Under the pieces are notes generated by a model, which was not told where the DNA came from, searched no databases, and saw only the letters and a program-made list of their open reading frames with translations. Position numbers and translations under genes: made by a program. From NCBI GenBank assembly GCA_013396655.1, contig WBMV01001019.1, positions 198,789 through 262,788 of the forward strand: a stretch of DNA of 64,000 nt. The letters run 5' to 3'. Positions 37,169 through 49,465 of the stretch are shown one piece after another; the first letter of the stretch is position 1; each line of letters starts with the position of its first letter. Source of the DNA: Campylorhamphus procurvoides. Taxonomy: Eukaryota > Chordata > Aves > Passeriformes > Dendrocolaptidae.

Positions 37169-40100
37169 TTGCCTACTGACAAGTAATTTTTCTAATTCTT
37201 CATTCCATCATGTTATACCATTTTTATGTTTACTCTATTGAAGTTATATCATGATAATTTTTTTTCTGACTGTCATGGTACCAATTCAAAACTGCTCCTA
37301 ATTCCACATACATGCGATCTAAGTGGTCATTTTCTATCAATCAAAATTTTTATTTTTGTTAAAATCACAGCAAACCTACTTGAGATCATACATTCATAGG
37401 AACTATTCATAGATTATAGGAAGTTACTCCAACTCTCACAATATCATATTTATCCAATTAATTACTAGTATAGAAATATTGAAATTTCAATTGTGTCTTT
37501 ACAGTAGACTTGTATTTTAACAATATGAAGCAATTGACAGCACTGACAAAAGGTAGAAATACGAACAGGGGAGGGTGACATCAAGTACTCAATGGTATCT
37601 AAACAGAGTGAAATAGTTCTTAAACAGTGTATTCCCCTGCATTTGAACTGAGCAGGCTGTCCCCATTTGCTGATACCTTTTCTCTCCTACTCTCTCTCCC
37701 ACAAATTTCCAGTTCTTTTAATATGTGCTTGTGACGCAATATAATATACATAATACAGTATATCTGTGGGAGTTCTCGCTATTTGTCCATTCTAAATAGT
37801 AATATATGAACTAACAGTGATGTATTTTCTAGATGATATTAAACCAACTCATTCTTATTACAAAGCCAGATTTTTCTAAAATTCATCAATGTGGTAATGC
37901 TGCCAAGCCATAACACTAAAAAAGTTTGACAGTATAAATCAAGTCTCTGTGTCTTCCAATCCATCAGTACATTTCTTTGCTTTAAATTTATTGCCCTTAA
38001 AGTTGCAAATGTGTGGACCAAGCCTGCTACTATAAAGATTTACATCACTAACATTTTTTTTAAAGATAAAAAATGGAGAAAAAAATACCATCAGAAAGAG
38101 AGGAATGCAGCAAACCAGTTATTTTTAAAAATCAGCTTTCTTTTCATTCTATTATTTAATTTTAATTTTTCATATTATTTGGATTTTTTTTTGCTTTAAC
38201 ATAGCAACTGGAAACAACTTTTATTTTATTTTTAAACAGACTATTCCAGCCATAACTACTCTTGTTATCTTCAGAAGAAACTCAACAAGATACTCGACTG
38301 GGGATCCAAGGAAGGATGGGTAAAGAGGAGTGGGGATTGAAGAAAGATGTATTTGCATGGCCTATGCCTATAGTCTAGGTAATTTTTTTTATAATATATC
38401 AAAATAAGTATGGAAGTTCTCAATACTGAATGATCAACAAGACAATTCTTGTATCCTAGACCTAATGGTGAACTCACTCTCCATATCTTACTTAGGGTCT
38501 GGTAAGGTTCGAGGTTAGATGCTTACCATCAGCTTATATGAGAGAAAAAACAAACCCTCAGTCCCTATTCAATTAGTTGAGTGTTAGTTTTTTGTACTGT
38601 GGAAGAAAACTCAGGCTTATGATTGTGCAATGTATGATTGGTATCTACAGAGGTACTACACAGGCAACTGATTTTTAAGGCTAATTAGGTGTTGCCACAC
38701 CCATAATTTCAAGGGCAAGGTAATTTAGAACTTAAAGTTGGGCAAGAAAGCTATTATGCTCCATCGAAGTTTTCAGGATTGCAAAATTATTCAGTTCAAC
38801 AAATTGAACTCATGACCTTTGCATTTTGTGCAAAAAAAAAAAACTCAAGGAAGGCACACAATCTCCATCCTACCCTACAGCCAGCATCTTATTCATATCC
38901 AAAGCTTCAAGCACTGCTTTCCTTGAATGAGTTTAGAACTGTGATATTCATTTTCTTTCTTTAGAAAGTAAGTATCCTAAACCCTAAAGAGTTCATCATC
39001 TTGGGTTAAGTTTACTCTGTACATGAGAACTCCTATTTATTTTAAAGAAATCAACACTATCTTTTGTAAATGTGATCATCTCCTTCACGTGTATCCATGG
39101 ATGCCTACCGTGTCAGTTGTCTCTGAGAACAGTTATACCCACAGCACAGAGGACCATGGTCTCAGGGTTGCTTAAGCCACTGATGGAAGTTGCTCTCTGA
39201 TTTTAAACATACTAACACACCCCACCCCCAAAATTCACTCCAGCATGAGGAAACCTCTTTTGACAGAACAACTCTGTTCTCATAGAAAGTTCCCATTGTT
39301 TAGCAAATCTATTTGGTAGCCAGTGTCTAGATGAGTTTGTCATCAACCAACAAGATTGGGATTGTTCCACAAGGAAATGAGGCAGGACCTGAGGTGACAC
39401 TAGTGTAGGCAGGTCAGTGGCCTGCACTTGGTCACTGTCCCCTGAGATTTGAGCACAGCAGGTAGAGCAAATTCTTGGTAAAAGTGTACATAAGCTGACA
39501 GCACTGAGTTTATTTTGACAGTGGAAATAGTGGTGATGCTATTTTTTTCATTAAAAGAATAATGATTATAGGTGTGAAGAGATAATTAAATATGTTTGCT
39601 GTATGTTTGGGATGACAGTAACTTGCCTTAATTTAACCGTCTGCCCAAAACTCAAGTCACTTTTAGAGGTTTGTCACACTATGTAGGCAACTGTGTACAT
39701 GTTCAGAGCTTGTAATGTGTTTCTGTTTGACCTTCCATTTATGTCCTATTGCAGCTGACAGTTTATCCAGTGATTTCTATTTATCTTGTAATTTAATTTA
39801 TACTACAGCCTTTAGTTTGCAACCATAATCCATAGAAAGAAAAAGTCCACTGGGCCAGTAAGTCACACAGTCTCACAGCTGTGCAGAAACTGAAAACAAA
39901 AGCTTGTATATTGTCACCCTGATAAGCTAGTGTGGTCATTTGTGGAGGGAGATATACCACATGTCTACCATTATGTAATTGTTCATTATTATGAGTTGGT
40001 ATGCTGCCTACAGATACATATTTCAAGCAAATATAAAAAACGCCATCATGAAAGACGGACACTACATCCTCTAGCAAACAGGGGAATAGTTAGAGCATGA

Positions 40101-43100
40101 ATAAAGACACATGCAAATGAAAACACACTCTGAATCCAATTCCAGCTCAGGGACATCTAAGTTTAACAGATAAATCTTCTACCTCACTTCTTGTTTTAAA
40201 AGTCCCCTTAATTTTCCTTTCAGAAATTTTCTATAATTAATAAGATTGTTCTTACAATTATTCTGGTTTATGTATATTCTGGTTTATGCATATTTTGTTT
40301 CTCTGGCTCTGATTTAAAGTGTTTTCATAACAGTAGAAAAATACTTATTGTGTTTAGGGGTGTTGATCTGGTTTACCATGGTAATTTAATTTTTCTTTAT
40401 TGTATTTTACTTCCTCAGTATGCTAGAAATTCATTTTTCAAACCTCTTTGGTGACCATTGCCTTGCCTAGAAAGTTTTGTTGCTCATTAAAATATCCTCA
40501 TATTTACATGTCTCTAAATACTTTCACATGTAGCTTTTTGCCTTTTCTAGAGTAAAATCTAGTGGTATTTCAAGTTGTTGGGGTTTTTTTGAAGGATGCA
40601 AAAGAACTTTATGAAAAGAAAGCTGATTGCATAATAGTCTCTAATACTTCATCAGGGAGCTTTGGCTGCCTCTGAGTTAATGTTTTAAGTGGCACTGGTT
40701 TTAACTAGAACATGCTTTACAGTTAAGCAGACCACATCTTAAGATAGCTTTTTAATCCCTGTGATTATGCCTTTTTTAATAGAAGAATCACCATTAAACT
40801 AACTTCTATTCATACACATTTCACAATGCACAAATGACAGCATAACTTTCATATAAAATATACTGAGAACTCAAATGAAACATCTAAAACATGGAATTAC
40901 ATAGATACATTTTACTGTTTTACTGACATATCAGAAAGTACATATTAACAATTTACTAGAGTCAGTAGCAAACACTTTGTATGAGGTTCTTGTGATCTCT
41001 GGCACAGAAATGAACAGAATAACATTAATCAAATGTTAGCAGCCACTCCAGCAATGTGTTTTGTATTAACCAGAGTACTCTCCCCATGACAATTAATATC
41101 CAGGTTATCTTTTGCAGTTTTTTAGCTCAAAGTGTTGAATTTTTAAAAGAAAGAATAATAAGTTTTCACATCTGTGTGGGCCTTTCCCCTCTTCCTCTTC
41201 TCTCCCCTCATCCCTTGCCCCAGGCTTTGATTTTTTAACAACGGAAATTTCAATACAAATATTCATGTCAAGGGTCTACCAAAATCGTAGATCTTTCCAA
41301 TGGTACACCAAAATTCCCTAGTTTGGTCTGAGGATATTTCAAGGTTGTAAGCAAGGGAAAAGGAGGGCAATGACAAATACAGCCAGGTGGTTGTTCTGTG
41401 GCACAGCTGTATTTGAATCTGTGCTGGGCTGAACTGAGCACCCAATATTCAAGGCCATGCAAAACCATCAGTGAGTTTGGAAAAACTTACTGGCTGGTGG
41501 CCTTGGCTTAACAGCCATCTTGTACTGAAAGAGACAGGGAACTTCCAAAAGAGCGGACTTGTCCTTAGCCATCCTTATAGCTATTCTGTAACTATGTTAG
41601 CTGTATTTTGAAACATATTCATTTCAAATATGTCATCCTCAATCTTTGTTGTTTGATTACATAATTCCGAAAACAACTGTCTTAGGGGTATAGCTGCAGT
41701 CTGGCACTTGATATCTAGATTCTGTAGGATGCAAAAAGCTGACGAGAAAGGTCTCTAAACTTGTAAAGAAATACAGGTAATCAATCCTTTTGGGTCTCTG
41801 CAGTAAAGAATTGTCTTCCCTTTTGTTTCTGTGAGTACTCCACACAGTTTGATGCAAACCGGTGCCATATGTGTTGTAAATAAGTTCTTAAACAACTGCG
41901 CCACTGAAAATATTAGTCATTCAAGTACTGTGATATTCTAGGATGTTCTGTTGCAATGGCAAAAATTTGGACAGCCCCAACTTGTCTCTCAAAATTATCT
42001 ACTATCATGATAACACATAAAAATTTTATCACCTTAATGTGCAACATTTGTCTTCTCTATGCTGTGAAAGATACTCTCATTCTTGCATTTTGTGGTACAT
42101 TTACCTTAGATGAGAGGGCAAACCAGAAATTCCAAAGTGTTATTTTCCTAAATCTTTGATTCCTTTTAGTGTTGCCTTGTATCATTTTTTGCATCCCTAC
42201 TATAGATCATATGCAGGGAACATTTTATAGCAAGATGGTAAATTGATTCTTCAGGCTTCTGAATGCTCTTTGGTTTTCTAGCAGAACATCCTAGAAAACC
42301 TAAGTCTAAAAGACTTTTTGAGTATTCCCTGTGGCAGGAACATTCCTACGCAGCATTGCACAAATGTGACTTCTTCCAGTCACATGTAGGCTTTCAAAGT
42401 GGAAGGAAGAGCAAATGGCCTAAGCATGATGATCTATAGATTATAAAAGTCTTTAAATAGCAGATAGCTTTAAAGTGCATTACATTAATTACAAAAGTAA
42501 TACAAAGCAATAATACACTATATCTCTGTGCATAAGACAGGTTCTTTTTAGTTGAAATAAAGACTGCAATAGTAAAAACTAAATTACTATTATATTGGTA
42601 ATGAAAAAGAGGATAACACTGTAGGGAATGTTAGAGAAATTGATATACTTCCTATTATTTAACTCCTCAAATCTGAGTAAATCTGAAAAAAGCCTTTGAT
42701 TCATAAGAATTGGTTAATATGTTTTTCATCATGATATTTGATTCAGTTTGTTCACATACTCTTCTCTAAAGCAAAAGTAGGAGTTATGACAAAGTATTAT
42801 TCATACCACATTCAGGAAACTGAGACAAGGAATCCACTGTTCCTCCCCTCATATGCAGCCTGTGGTATAGGAGGCAATATCATTCTGTATCACCGGAAAA
42901 TATTCCTACACAGCAAAAGCTTCTCATGGTCTGCTTTCTTGTCCTTGTATCCTTGACGCAGAGCAATAGCTTTCTTAATTCCTGCTAAGTCCCACTGAGT
43001 GTTCAACTCATAAATTGCTTAACTGGGACAGTCCAGGAAAGACCTGTATCTGGGTATTTTACAGCTGGTTGTTAGAGCACTCTCCTGGAATACCTGAGCC

Positions 43101-45644
43101 TCTGCCTTAAAGCAGATAAGGGAGCCCAAATGGGAGTGTTCTCCATGTCAAAGGGCTCAGTGGCTGGTTTTGCAACTGGGTTTACATAAACATACAGTTC
43201 TGAAATTCACTTTATATGTAATTTTGTTAATTCAAATAGATGAATATTCTGGAAAAAGATTACTTTAGTGTTTACCTCAAAATTATAAATGTATGCTAGT
43301 TTGTTTCAGTTCTCTGATTTTACTGACAAAGCTGTCAGCTGAAAAATTGGACTTAAGACCACATTATCTATTTTTTTGAATTCTGAGTTTGTACATCTTA
43401 GCACCAGCCTATCTAAGTCTTTATCTTATGGGGTTATAAATGATTCTGAACTACAATTGTATATACATAAATATTCTATAAAATGTGGAATTTTAGTGTC
43501 AGAGCTATTTGTTGTTTAGACTGCAGCATACTGTCTGATGCTTCTGAGTGTTCACCCTGCACTACAGATGATTCCAGGGGAAGGTTTTCTTGGTCTGTTG
43601 CATTAGCTTTTCTTGCAGATTAGCTTTGCAAAAGATGCAAAATATGTCATAATGAGTTACCTATGAAAGAAAAGAATGAAGGAATGTGGCAGGCTTGTAT
43701 TAAAAAAATCTCCAAAAATATTTATGAATATGATTCCTCATGGAATTCCAGTTTGAAATGTTATGACTAGTACTTTCATATTTAGATTTTGATTAAAAGA
43801 GAATTGATCATTACGTTGTTTTATTTCAGAAAGCATGAAAGAACAAAAGTGCTGGCACATTTTTCCCTATTCTGTGCCTTCTCACTTCCCCAACCTTTCT
43901 GATGTCTTTCCAGTTTGGAGCTCCTGCTTAGATAAAACAGATGACTTTCTGGGCCTGCTTCTGCTAACAGCAGGCAGGAGCAACGGTGACTGATTGGTTG
44001 AAACATGAGGATTAATGGGTATTTATATTTCATTAAATTTTATGCTCACTGGAGAATAATGTATCACTCGCAGATATTGAAACATATGTCAACCCTATCC
44101 ACTTACATATAATTCAATTTGACTTAAATGCATTGATCAAATTTTATTAAAGTCCAATATATCTTCCAAAAAGGCCGGCTAACACAATATTGCTGCTTCA
44201 CATTCATCAGATAAAAGGAGGCAATTGTGTTGTAATTCCATTTATACCATTTTTCGGGAAAAGGGAGATTATTGTGAAGCAAATACTCGTTACAAGGTGA
44301 CTGGCATTGTCTGAAGGACTTGAGACTGAGATTATTAAGTGAATTCTCAAGTGGTGCCCTTTAGTTAAAATTACCCCAGGGTGGGTCATGCCTTTTTTTA
44401 TCCTCAGTGGAAAAAAGAGATCAGCGTTGTTAACGATATTATCCAGAAAAGTTTGCCAGGTGAGATTTTGGAGTATGCTAACAATTTGTTTGTGTTCTTG
44501 TTTTGTTGTTCTGGGTTTTTTTCCCCTTGAAGCTCTGTTTATGAATCACGCACAACTGTGTTGAAAAACCACTTTTCAGTTTTCATTCCCCTTTTACTCT
44601 ATATCCCTCCTTTTTATTTAACTTCTGCGATTATTCTTATGTGATGATTGAAAAAATACAAAATATTTATTTCTTCACTTCTTGCACAGAACAGGAGAGT
44701 GTTTTATATAATCCCCATCTTAAAACAACCACAGAAATAATGGGATGCTTCTCAAATGTTTGAGTTTAGACTTTTGTTTGCAGTTTGCACTCACGAGGAT
44801 AGAATTAAAAGAAGAGTGTTTAGCCCTCTTACTGAAAAGAAATAAAGTTTTTGACAGGATCATTTATTCCTCAGTCTCAAACTATAAAGATTCTGGGGGG
44901 GAGGAGGGGTGTGCAATAGGTTTTAGCAAGCTCTTTGGTTGTTTCTGGCTCATGTCTTAAGAGGGGCTGAACTGCCTGCACTACAATATACAAGTGAACA
45001 TCTCAACACAGGCCTTTCAAGGAAAAGGTCTTCTTCTGGACTAGAAAAGAAAGATTATTGGCCAGGAAGCATGTTCAAGAGTTAAAATAAGGGAGCACGA
45101 AAGTCTAGATACTGTCAGGAAACCTGAAAAACCATAGTTACATCATATGGGATTTGAGCACATCACCTGGACTACTGTCCTATCTCACAAGGCTTGAAAT
45201 AATTTTAAAGTCACTGTGAATCTTACTTTTAAAACAGTTTTGGGTTGTTTTCCTTTCCCTAATGTTAGTTATCCTAGAAAGCTTCCCCCAAATAAGAAGA
45301 GTCTTATTTCCAAATAAATTTTCCTGTCTTAGCCATGCTTTTTATTTCCCATAGGTGTTATTTTGTTCTACATTGACTATCACAGTTCTCTCATGACAAT
45401 AGTGAAGATTGCTGTACAGGTTTATTACAGTTTTTGGCCAAAATAAAAAACAATTTCAAAATCAGTACATTCACGCAACTTATTTAATATGATCAGAATT
45501 TACGTCTATAAATAAAAAGTTATGTATTAAAGAAGTAACTCTTTCAGGAACATTTCCCCAGTAAATTTGTTTTCTGATCAGCTGTAATAAAGTTACTGTC
45601 CTGTGTGAGACACCGCATTAGTTATTCCTGGGTCAGAACCGCCT
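37169..45644. other. AT-rich non-coding stretch without recognised genes
   Basis: Short frames only. A tRNA-like fragment near 43,068-43,105 is noted as a finding. No CR1 tail or other transposon was recognised with confidence. Bases 39,080-39,440 are less AT-rich than the rest but without a recognised identity. Confidence 0.55.
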
Positions 45645-45980
45645 TGTGGGATCGCATCTATGTGCGTGTGTGCGTGTGTGTGCGTGTGTGTGTGTATGTC
45701 AGGGGAGGTGACCAAGCCTTTAGCACAGTTTCCATAAGGCCAGCGAAGACGGTGCTGGAGTCAACTGTGCATAGCATGGAAGGCTGCACAGGGCACCAGT
45801 CAATGAGGTCTGCCTGGTGACCTGCCCACACCACACCCCTGGAGCTTCTGCTTCTCTGAGACATCCCTCATTTTGGCTGGGGGGGCAGTAAGTAGTTAGC
45901 AAAACAAAAGTCCCTCCTGGAAGAAGTGCTCACAGTGACCAAAGTGTATAGACAGGCATGCACGAGGTGTACATTGGGCC
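45645..45980 (+). mobile_element. GC-rich interspersed repeat, copy B (possible LTR)
   Basis: It shares ordered blocks with 21,160-21,500: GGGATCGCATCTATGT, GGTGACCAAGCCTTTAG, CCTGGTGACCTGCCCACACC, CCTCATTTTGGCTGGGG, and CACAGTGACCAAAGTGTATA followed by GACAGGCATG. Between the first two blocks this copy carries a TGTGCG/TG microsatellite absent from copy A. The TATA-like TGTATAGA near the 3' side sits where ACATAAATAC lies in copy A, so both may be the promoter of an LTR. No matching duplication of host sequence was found at the ends, and the limits are approximate. Confidence 0.55.
45659..45699 (+). repeat. (TG)n/(TGTGCG)n microsatellite
   Basis: Alternating TG with interspersed CG steps over about 40 bases. 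Alternating purine-pyrimidine sequence of this kind can adopt Z-DNA. It lies inside repeat copy B. Confidence 0.92.
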
Positions 45981-47269
45981 CAGGCCTGTTGTCTTTGAAG
46001 CCTTCAACATGTGACCTTCTATGTGGCAACTGTGTTCTTTCTCCCCTCTTTTTCCCTCTTTATTCTTTCTTCTCTTAATTTCTCCTCCTTTATTCTTTTC
46101 TTTCTCTTCCTATTTTCTGTACCTCACTTAAGTTCCATGGAATTTGTGTTTGCTGGGTACAAGGAAGGTTTTGCAATGCTATTTAGTCCCGCTAAATTGC
46201 TATTGCAATGCTTTTTAGTCCTGGTAATCTGTTGCAATGCTTTTGTGACGTTGCATATTATCTTTGCAAAAAATCTTTTTGCCAAAATGCTTACTTTCTC
46301 ATTAAGTTAAAAGAAATATCTTAGAGAAAAATATGTAGTTTTTCTTTGGATGTGAATTTAAGGTACCAAAAAAATCAAAAGGCTTTGTAAGAGTTTGCGT
46401 AGGCAAAATCTCTTGAAACCTGAAATTAAAATGTACACCCAAGTAAAGCTTGGGGCTTCAGGACCAAATTTCCCAATTTCCATTCATCAGGCAGAACTTG
46501 AAGATAATTTTTCTTCAGTCTTGGGGAAAAAAAGTGCATTTGTACAAACACAGGATTTCATGTTAATATACAGAGATGCTTTAAGTATATTTTTCAACAG
46601 GAATTTTAAGTAACATAAAGTGCTGGTGATATCCTCCTTTATCAAAACCCTTGCAAACACATTAAAAATGTTTTATGCACTTTATGCAAAATCACCAGCC
46701 AGTCTCTTTTCCTGAGGCTGATGCTTCTGTCAAGATGCTTGGTCCTACTCTTCTGAATACATGATTTAGCTTCTCCCCAAACAAACTGAACATACTTTGT
46801 TCATTTGTAGAGGAAAGTGATTGTTCCTTTTCTCACTCTGTAGGTTAGACCTGCTCCAGACTTGAAACCTTATAGTCGTTTGTATACCTGAAAATAATTT
46901 TCCCTCTTTTAGATAGTGAATGAGAAAATTTCTGGACAATTAGGTTTTTCATCTGTATACCTTTAGGTTATCATGCATTCTGAGCACTAGAACTTTCATG
47001 GGCACACTGAGAATCTTTCAGTGATTAACTCTTTTTATCCTACCTAAATTAGTGGACCTCTTTTCAAAAAACATCTCCTAGGATTTTAAATAGACAGTGG
47101 GTTTATGTGGTTTATATAAATTCACATATTTGTGAACATGCACATTAGAATACCAATTTTTAATATACACTTCAAGAGTGTTATGGATTGGCAAAAGGCA
47201 AAAGGAAAGGACAGGTAAAATACTTTTATTTCAAGTTATTCTTAAAGAAGTTACCAACAACAACTGATG
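45981..47269. other. Non-coding stretch without recognised genes
   Basis: Includes a pyrimidine-rich stretch at about 46,033-46,115 and a triple occurrence of a TTGCAATGC motif at 46,170-46,245. A 99-codon frame at 46,011-46,310 is explained by that composition. Confidence 0.5.
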
Positions 47270-47485
47270 CACAAGAAGATCCATTTGAATATGAGGAATA
47301 ACTTCTTTACTGTGTGGGTGACCATGCACTAAAACAGGTTGCCCAGAGAGGTTGTGGAGTGTCCCTCACTGTAGATATTCAAGAACCGTCTGGATGCAAT
47401 TGTGTGATGTGCTCTAGGATGACCCTTGAGCAGGGAGGTCGGGCCAGATGACCGACTGTGGTCCCTTCCAACCTTCTGTGGCATT
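47270..47485 (+). mobile_element. CR1 LINE 3' fragment (3)
   Basis: The fragment reads AGATCCATTTGAATATGAGG, AATAACTTCTTTACTGTG, AACAGGTTGCCCAGAGAGGT, GTGGAGTGTCCCTCACTG, GTGTGATGTGCTCTAGGATG, and GTCCCTTCCAACCTTCTGTG, in the order of an avian CR1 3' end. The final ATTCT-type tail has decayed to GGCATTG. A 193-codon minus-strand frame starts outside and ends in this antisense CR1 sequence, which argues against it being a gene. Confidence 0.93.
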
Positions 47486-48404
47486 GTTACTTAGTCTTCT
47501 GTGCTTCACAGGAAAACCACTAAGAGAGATCTCCTCCTCTGAAAGTGTCAGCATCACTTCATATTGTGATGTACTTAAAAGATATGTGAGAAAAACACAC
47601 ATATGTGATCTGCTTTTTCCTCCAATTTCTGTGAATTTACTGTTAAAATATTTAACCAGCCCAAGACATCTTTTATATGGCCATCCATTTAAACAAAGAT
47701 GGTCATCTCTTCTGAGATTCATTTGCATCACAAGGTCTATCCTGTTAATGTATGCAGGATGAGGTACCCTTTTGGCAGGAAAAAATTGCTTTTGCCTCTT
47801 TAATTTCCTTGCTGCACCTCCATGACTTTTTCTCCTCTCCCAGTTCTCAGTGCAAATCAAAAAAACCCAAAGTCTGAACACAACCTGTGGAGAAAGGGAT
47901 TTGGTCTTCCAATTCCCACATTCCTTTCTGGTGTTGTTGTTGTTTGTTTGTTTTTTGTTGATACCGATACACAAAACTGTTTGCGAGAAGGTCACAGTTC
48001 TGCATTCTCATTGTCATCATACATAAGGTTCAAATTCTCTCATACTGGCATTTCTGTTAGATGTGCTTTTCACTCAGTAAAGCTGGAAACAGAAACAGAA
48101 ACAGTAACATGTGAGACTCATCTATGAGACTCCACCACGTGATATACAAAAAAGCCATTTAACCAATCTCATCCCCTTATCACTTGCAGAGTGATGAAAA
48201 TATGAAATGTTAGATAGGCATAAAGAACTATGTGTGTTCATCCCATAAATTAGAAGTTTTATTACTGCTCTTGTATATCATGTAAACATCCAAGGAAGAT
48301 GGTCTCATAGATACTCCACAAAGAACAGGAGGAAAAAAAAAACATGCTGCGTTTTTAGAAAATATGTCTCGTAAGTTATTAATTAAAATCTAATCATATT
48401 GCAA
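47486..48404. other. Non-coding stretch without recognised genes
   Basis: Overlapping frames on both strands occur at 47,448-48,127, none with a recognised motif. A short (GTT)n/(TTTG)n run lies at 47,935-47,960. Confidence 0.5.
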
Positions 48405-48715
48405 TTGATGAGATCCTTGTGGAGATAAGAAGGACAAGACATACTCCAGGCAGGGATATGGTGGAATAATGGAATGGCCCTCTTATTAAGATGGCTCCGG
48501 CTTATATAAGGGTGGCATGGAACTTTCTGAAAAAGGGGATGGGGTTGTGGGAGGAGCATGCAAATCCTCTCACAGAGAAAAGGAAAAAGCAGGGAAGGAC
48601 TACAACAACAAGGGGTAAACAAGGGTGGAGATAAAAGCTTCATTGTGGTAGAATCTGTCCAGTCAGAGCAGGGATAACATGAGCAAATTCACAAACTGCG
48701 AAACCCGTTAACAAC
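48405..48715 (-). mobile_element. Possible solo LTR on the minus strand
   Basis: Read on the minus strand, an octamer motif ATTTGCAT (48,558-48,565) is followed after a C-rich CTCCTCCC stretch by a TATA box TTATATAAG (48,502-48,510), then GCCGGAGCC and an AATAAG sequence that could serve as a weak polyadenylation signal. This order, close together over about 100 bases, is typical of an LTR core promoter. TGTTAACGGG at the upstream end and GATCTCATCA at the downstream end could be the TG...CA termini, giving about 310 bases. No target-site duplication was found, and no second copy occurs in the window, so the identity is uncertain. An ordinary promoter or chance is possible. Confidence 0.4.
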
Positions 48716-49352
48716 CCGATATATGGCAATAGACTTTCTCTTGTGCAAGATAGCTTGTTCTTGTGGCTTTCCTTCTTAATCCCTCGGTCTCATCAAGTCA
48801 CTCCATGGTCTCTTCTCCATTCAGTGCAATCCTGCACTCCCACATGCAATGATGAGATTTTAATTGAACTTTACCTTTCTAATAGCTTTCAAAATATATC
48901 AGTTTTAAATTTACTCATTGTCAATTTTTTGTTCTTAATTCATTTACTGTTATAAAATACATGAAAAAAATCACTATACTGTCTCACAAAATGACTGTAA
49001 ACTTGTTTCACTATAGTACTTTCTTTGCCGAAACAACTGTTCTCATACTTTAGGGCCTTTTTTTCTAACATATTTTAAAGGACTTTGGTAGGAAACATGA
49101 GGCATCATTGTTGAAGACTCAATAAAGGGAGGAAATGGTCATCAACATGTAAAGCAGAGTAGAAACCAACAAGGGGCAAGAGGCCTGGTGGTAATCTTTG
49201 AAAATACAGGCTGGTGAGCAGACTATAAGAAGCCAAGATTGGGGAGCACATTGGAATGCAGCTACAGGTATGTAGTGTTTATCAGAAATAATGATAAATG
49301 TTCTAACATACTTGATTTTGTTTATCCTCAGTTTCCTATGGGAAAATAATAA
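48716..49352. other. AT-rich non-coding stretch without recognised genes
   Basis: Nothing recognised beyond short frames. Confidence 0.5.
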
Positions 49353-49465
49353 TTAAAAAAAAAACTGAAAAAAAACCAAAAACAAACAAAAGCCAAACCA
49401 CCACACTGACAAAACAACAACAACAAAACCAACCAAACAAACCAACCAACCAACCAGCCAAACCA
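49353..49465 (-). repeat. A/C low-complexity tract
   Basis: A runs with CCAA, ACAA and AACC units, including five AACC-type tetramers in a row near 49,436-49,456. It is the opposite-strand equivalent of the T/G tracts at 9,637 and 29,442. Confidence 0.85.

Noticed and set aside
47414..47995. 193-codon minus-strand reading frame
   Set aside because: Its end runs through an antisense CR1 fragment, no domain is recognised, and frames also overlap it on the other strand.
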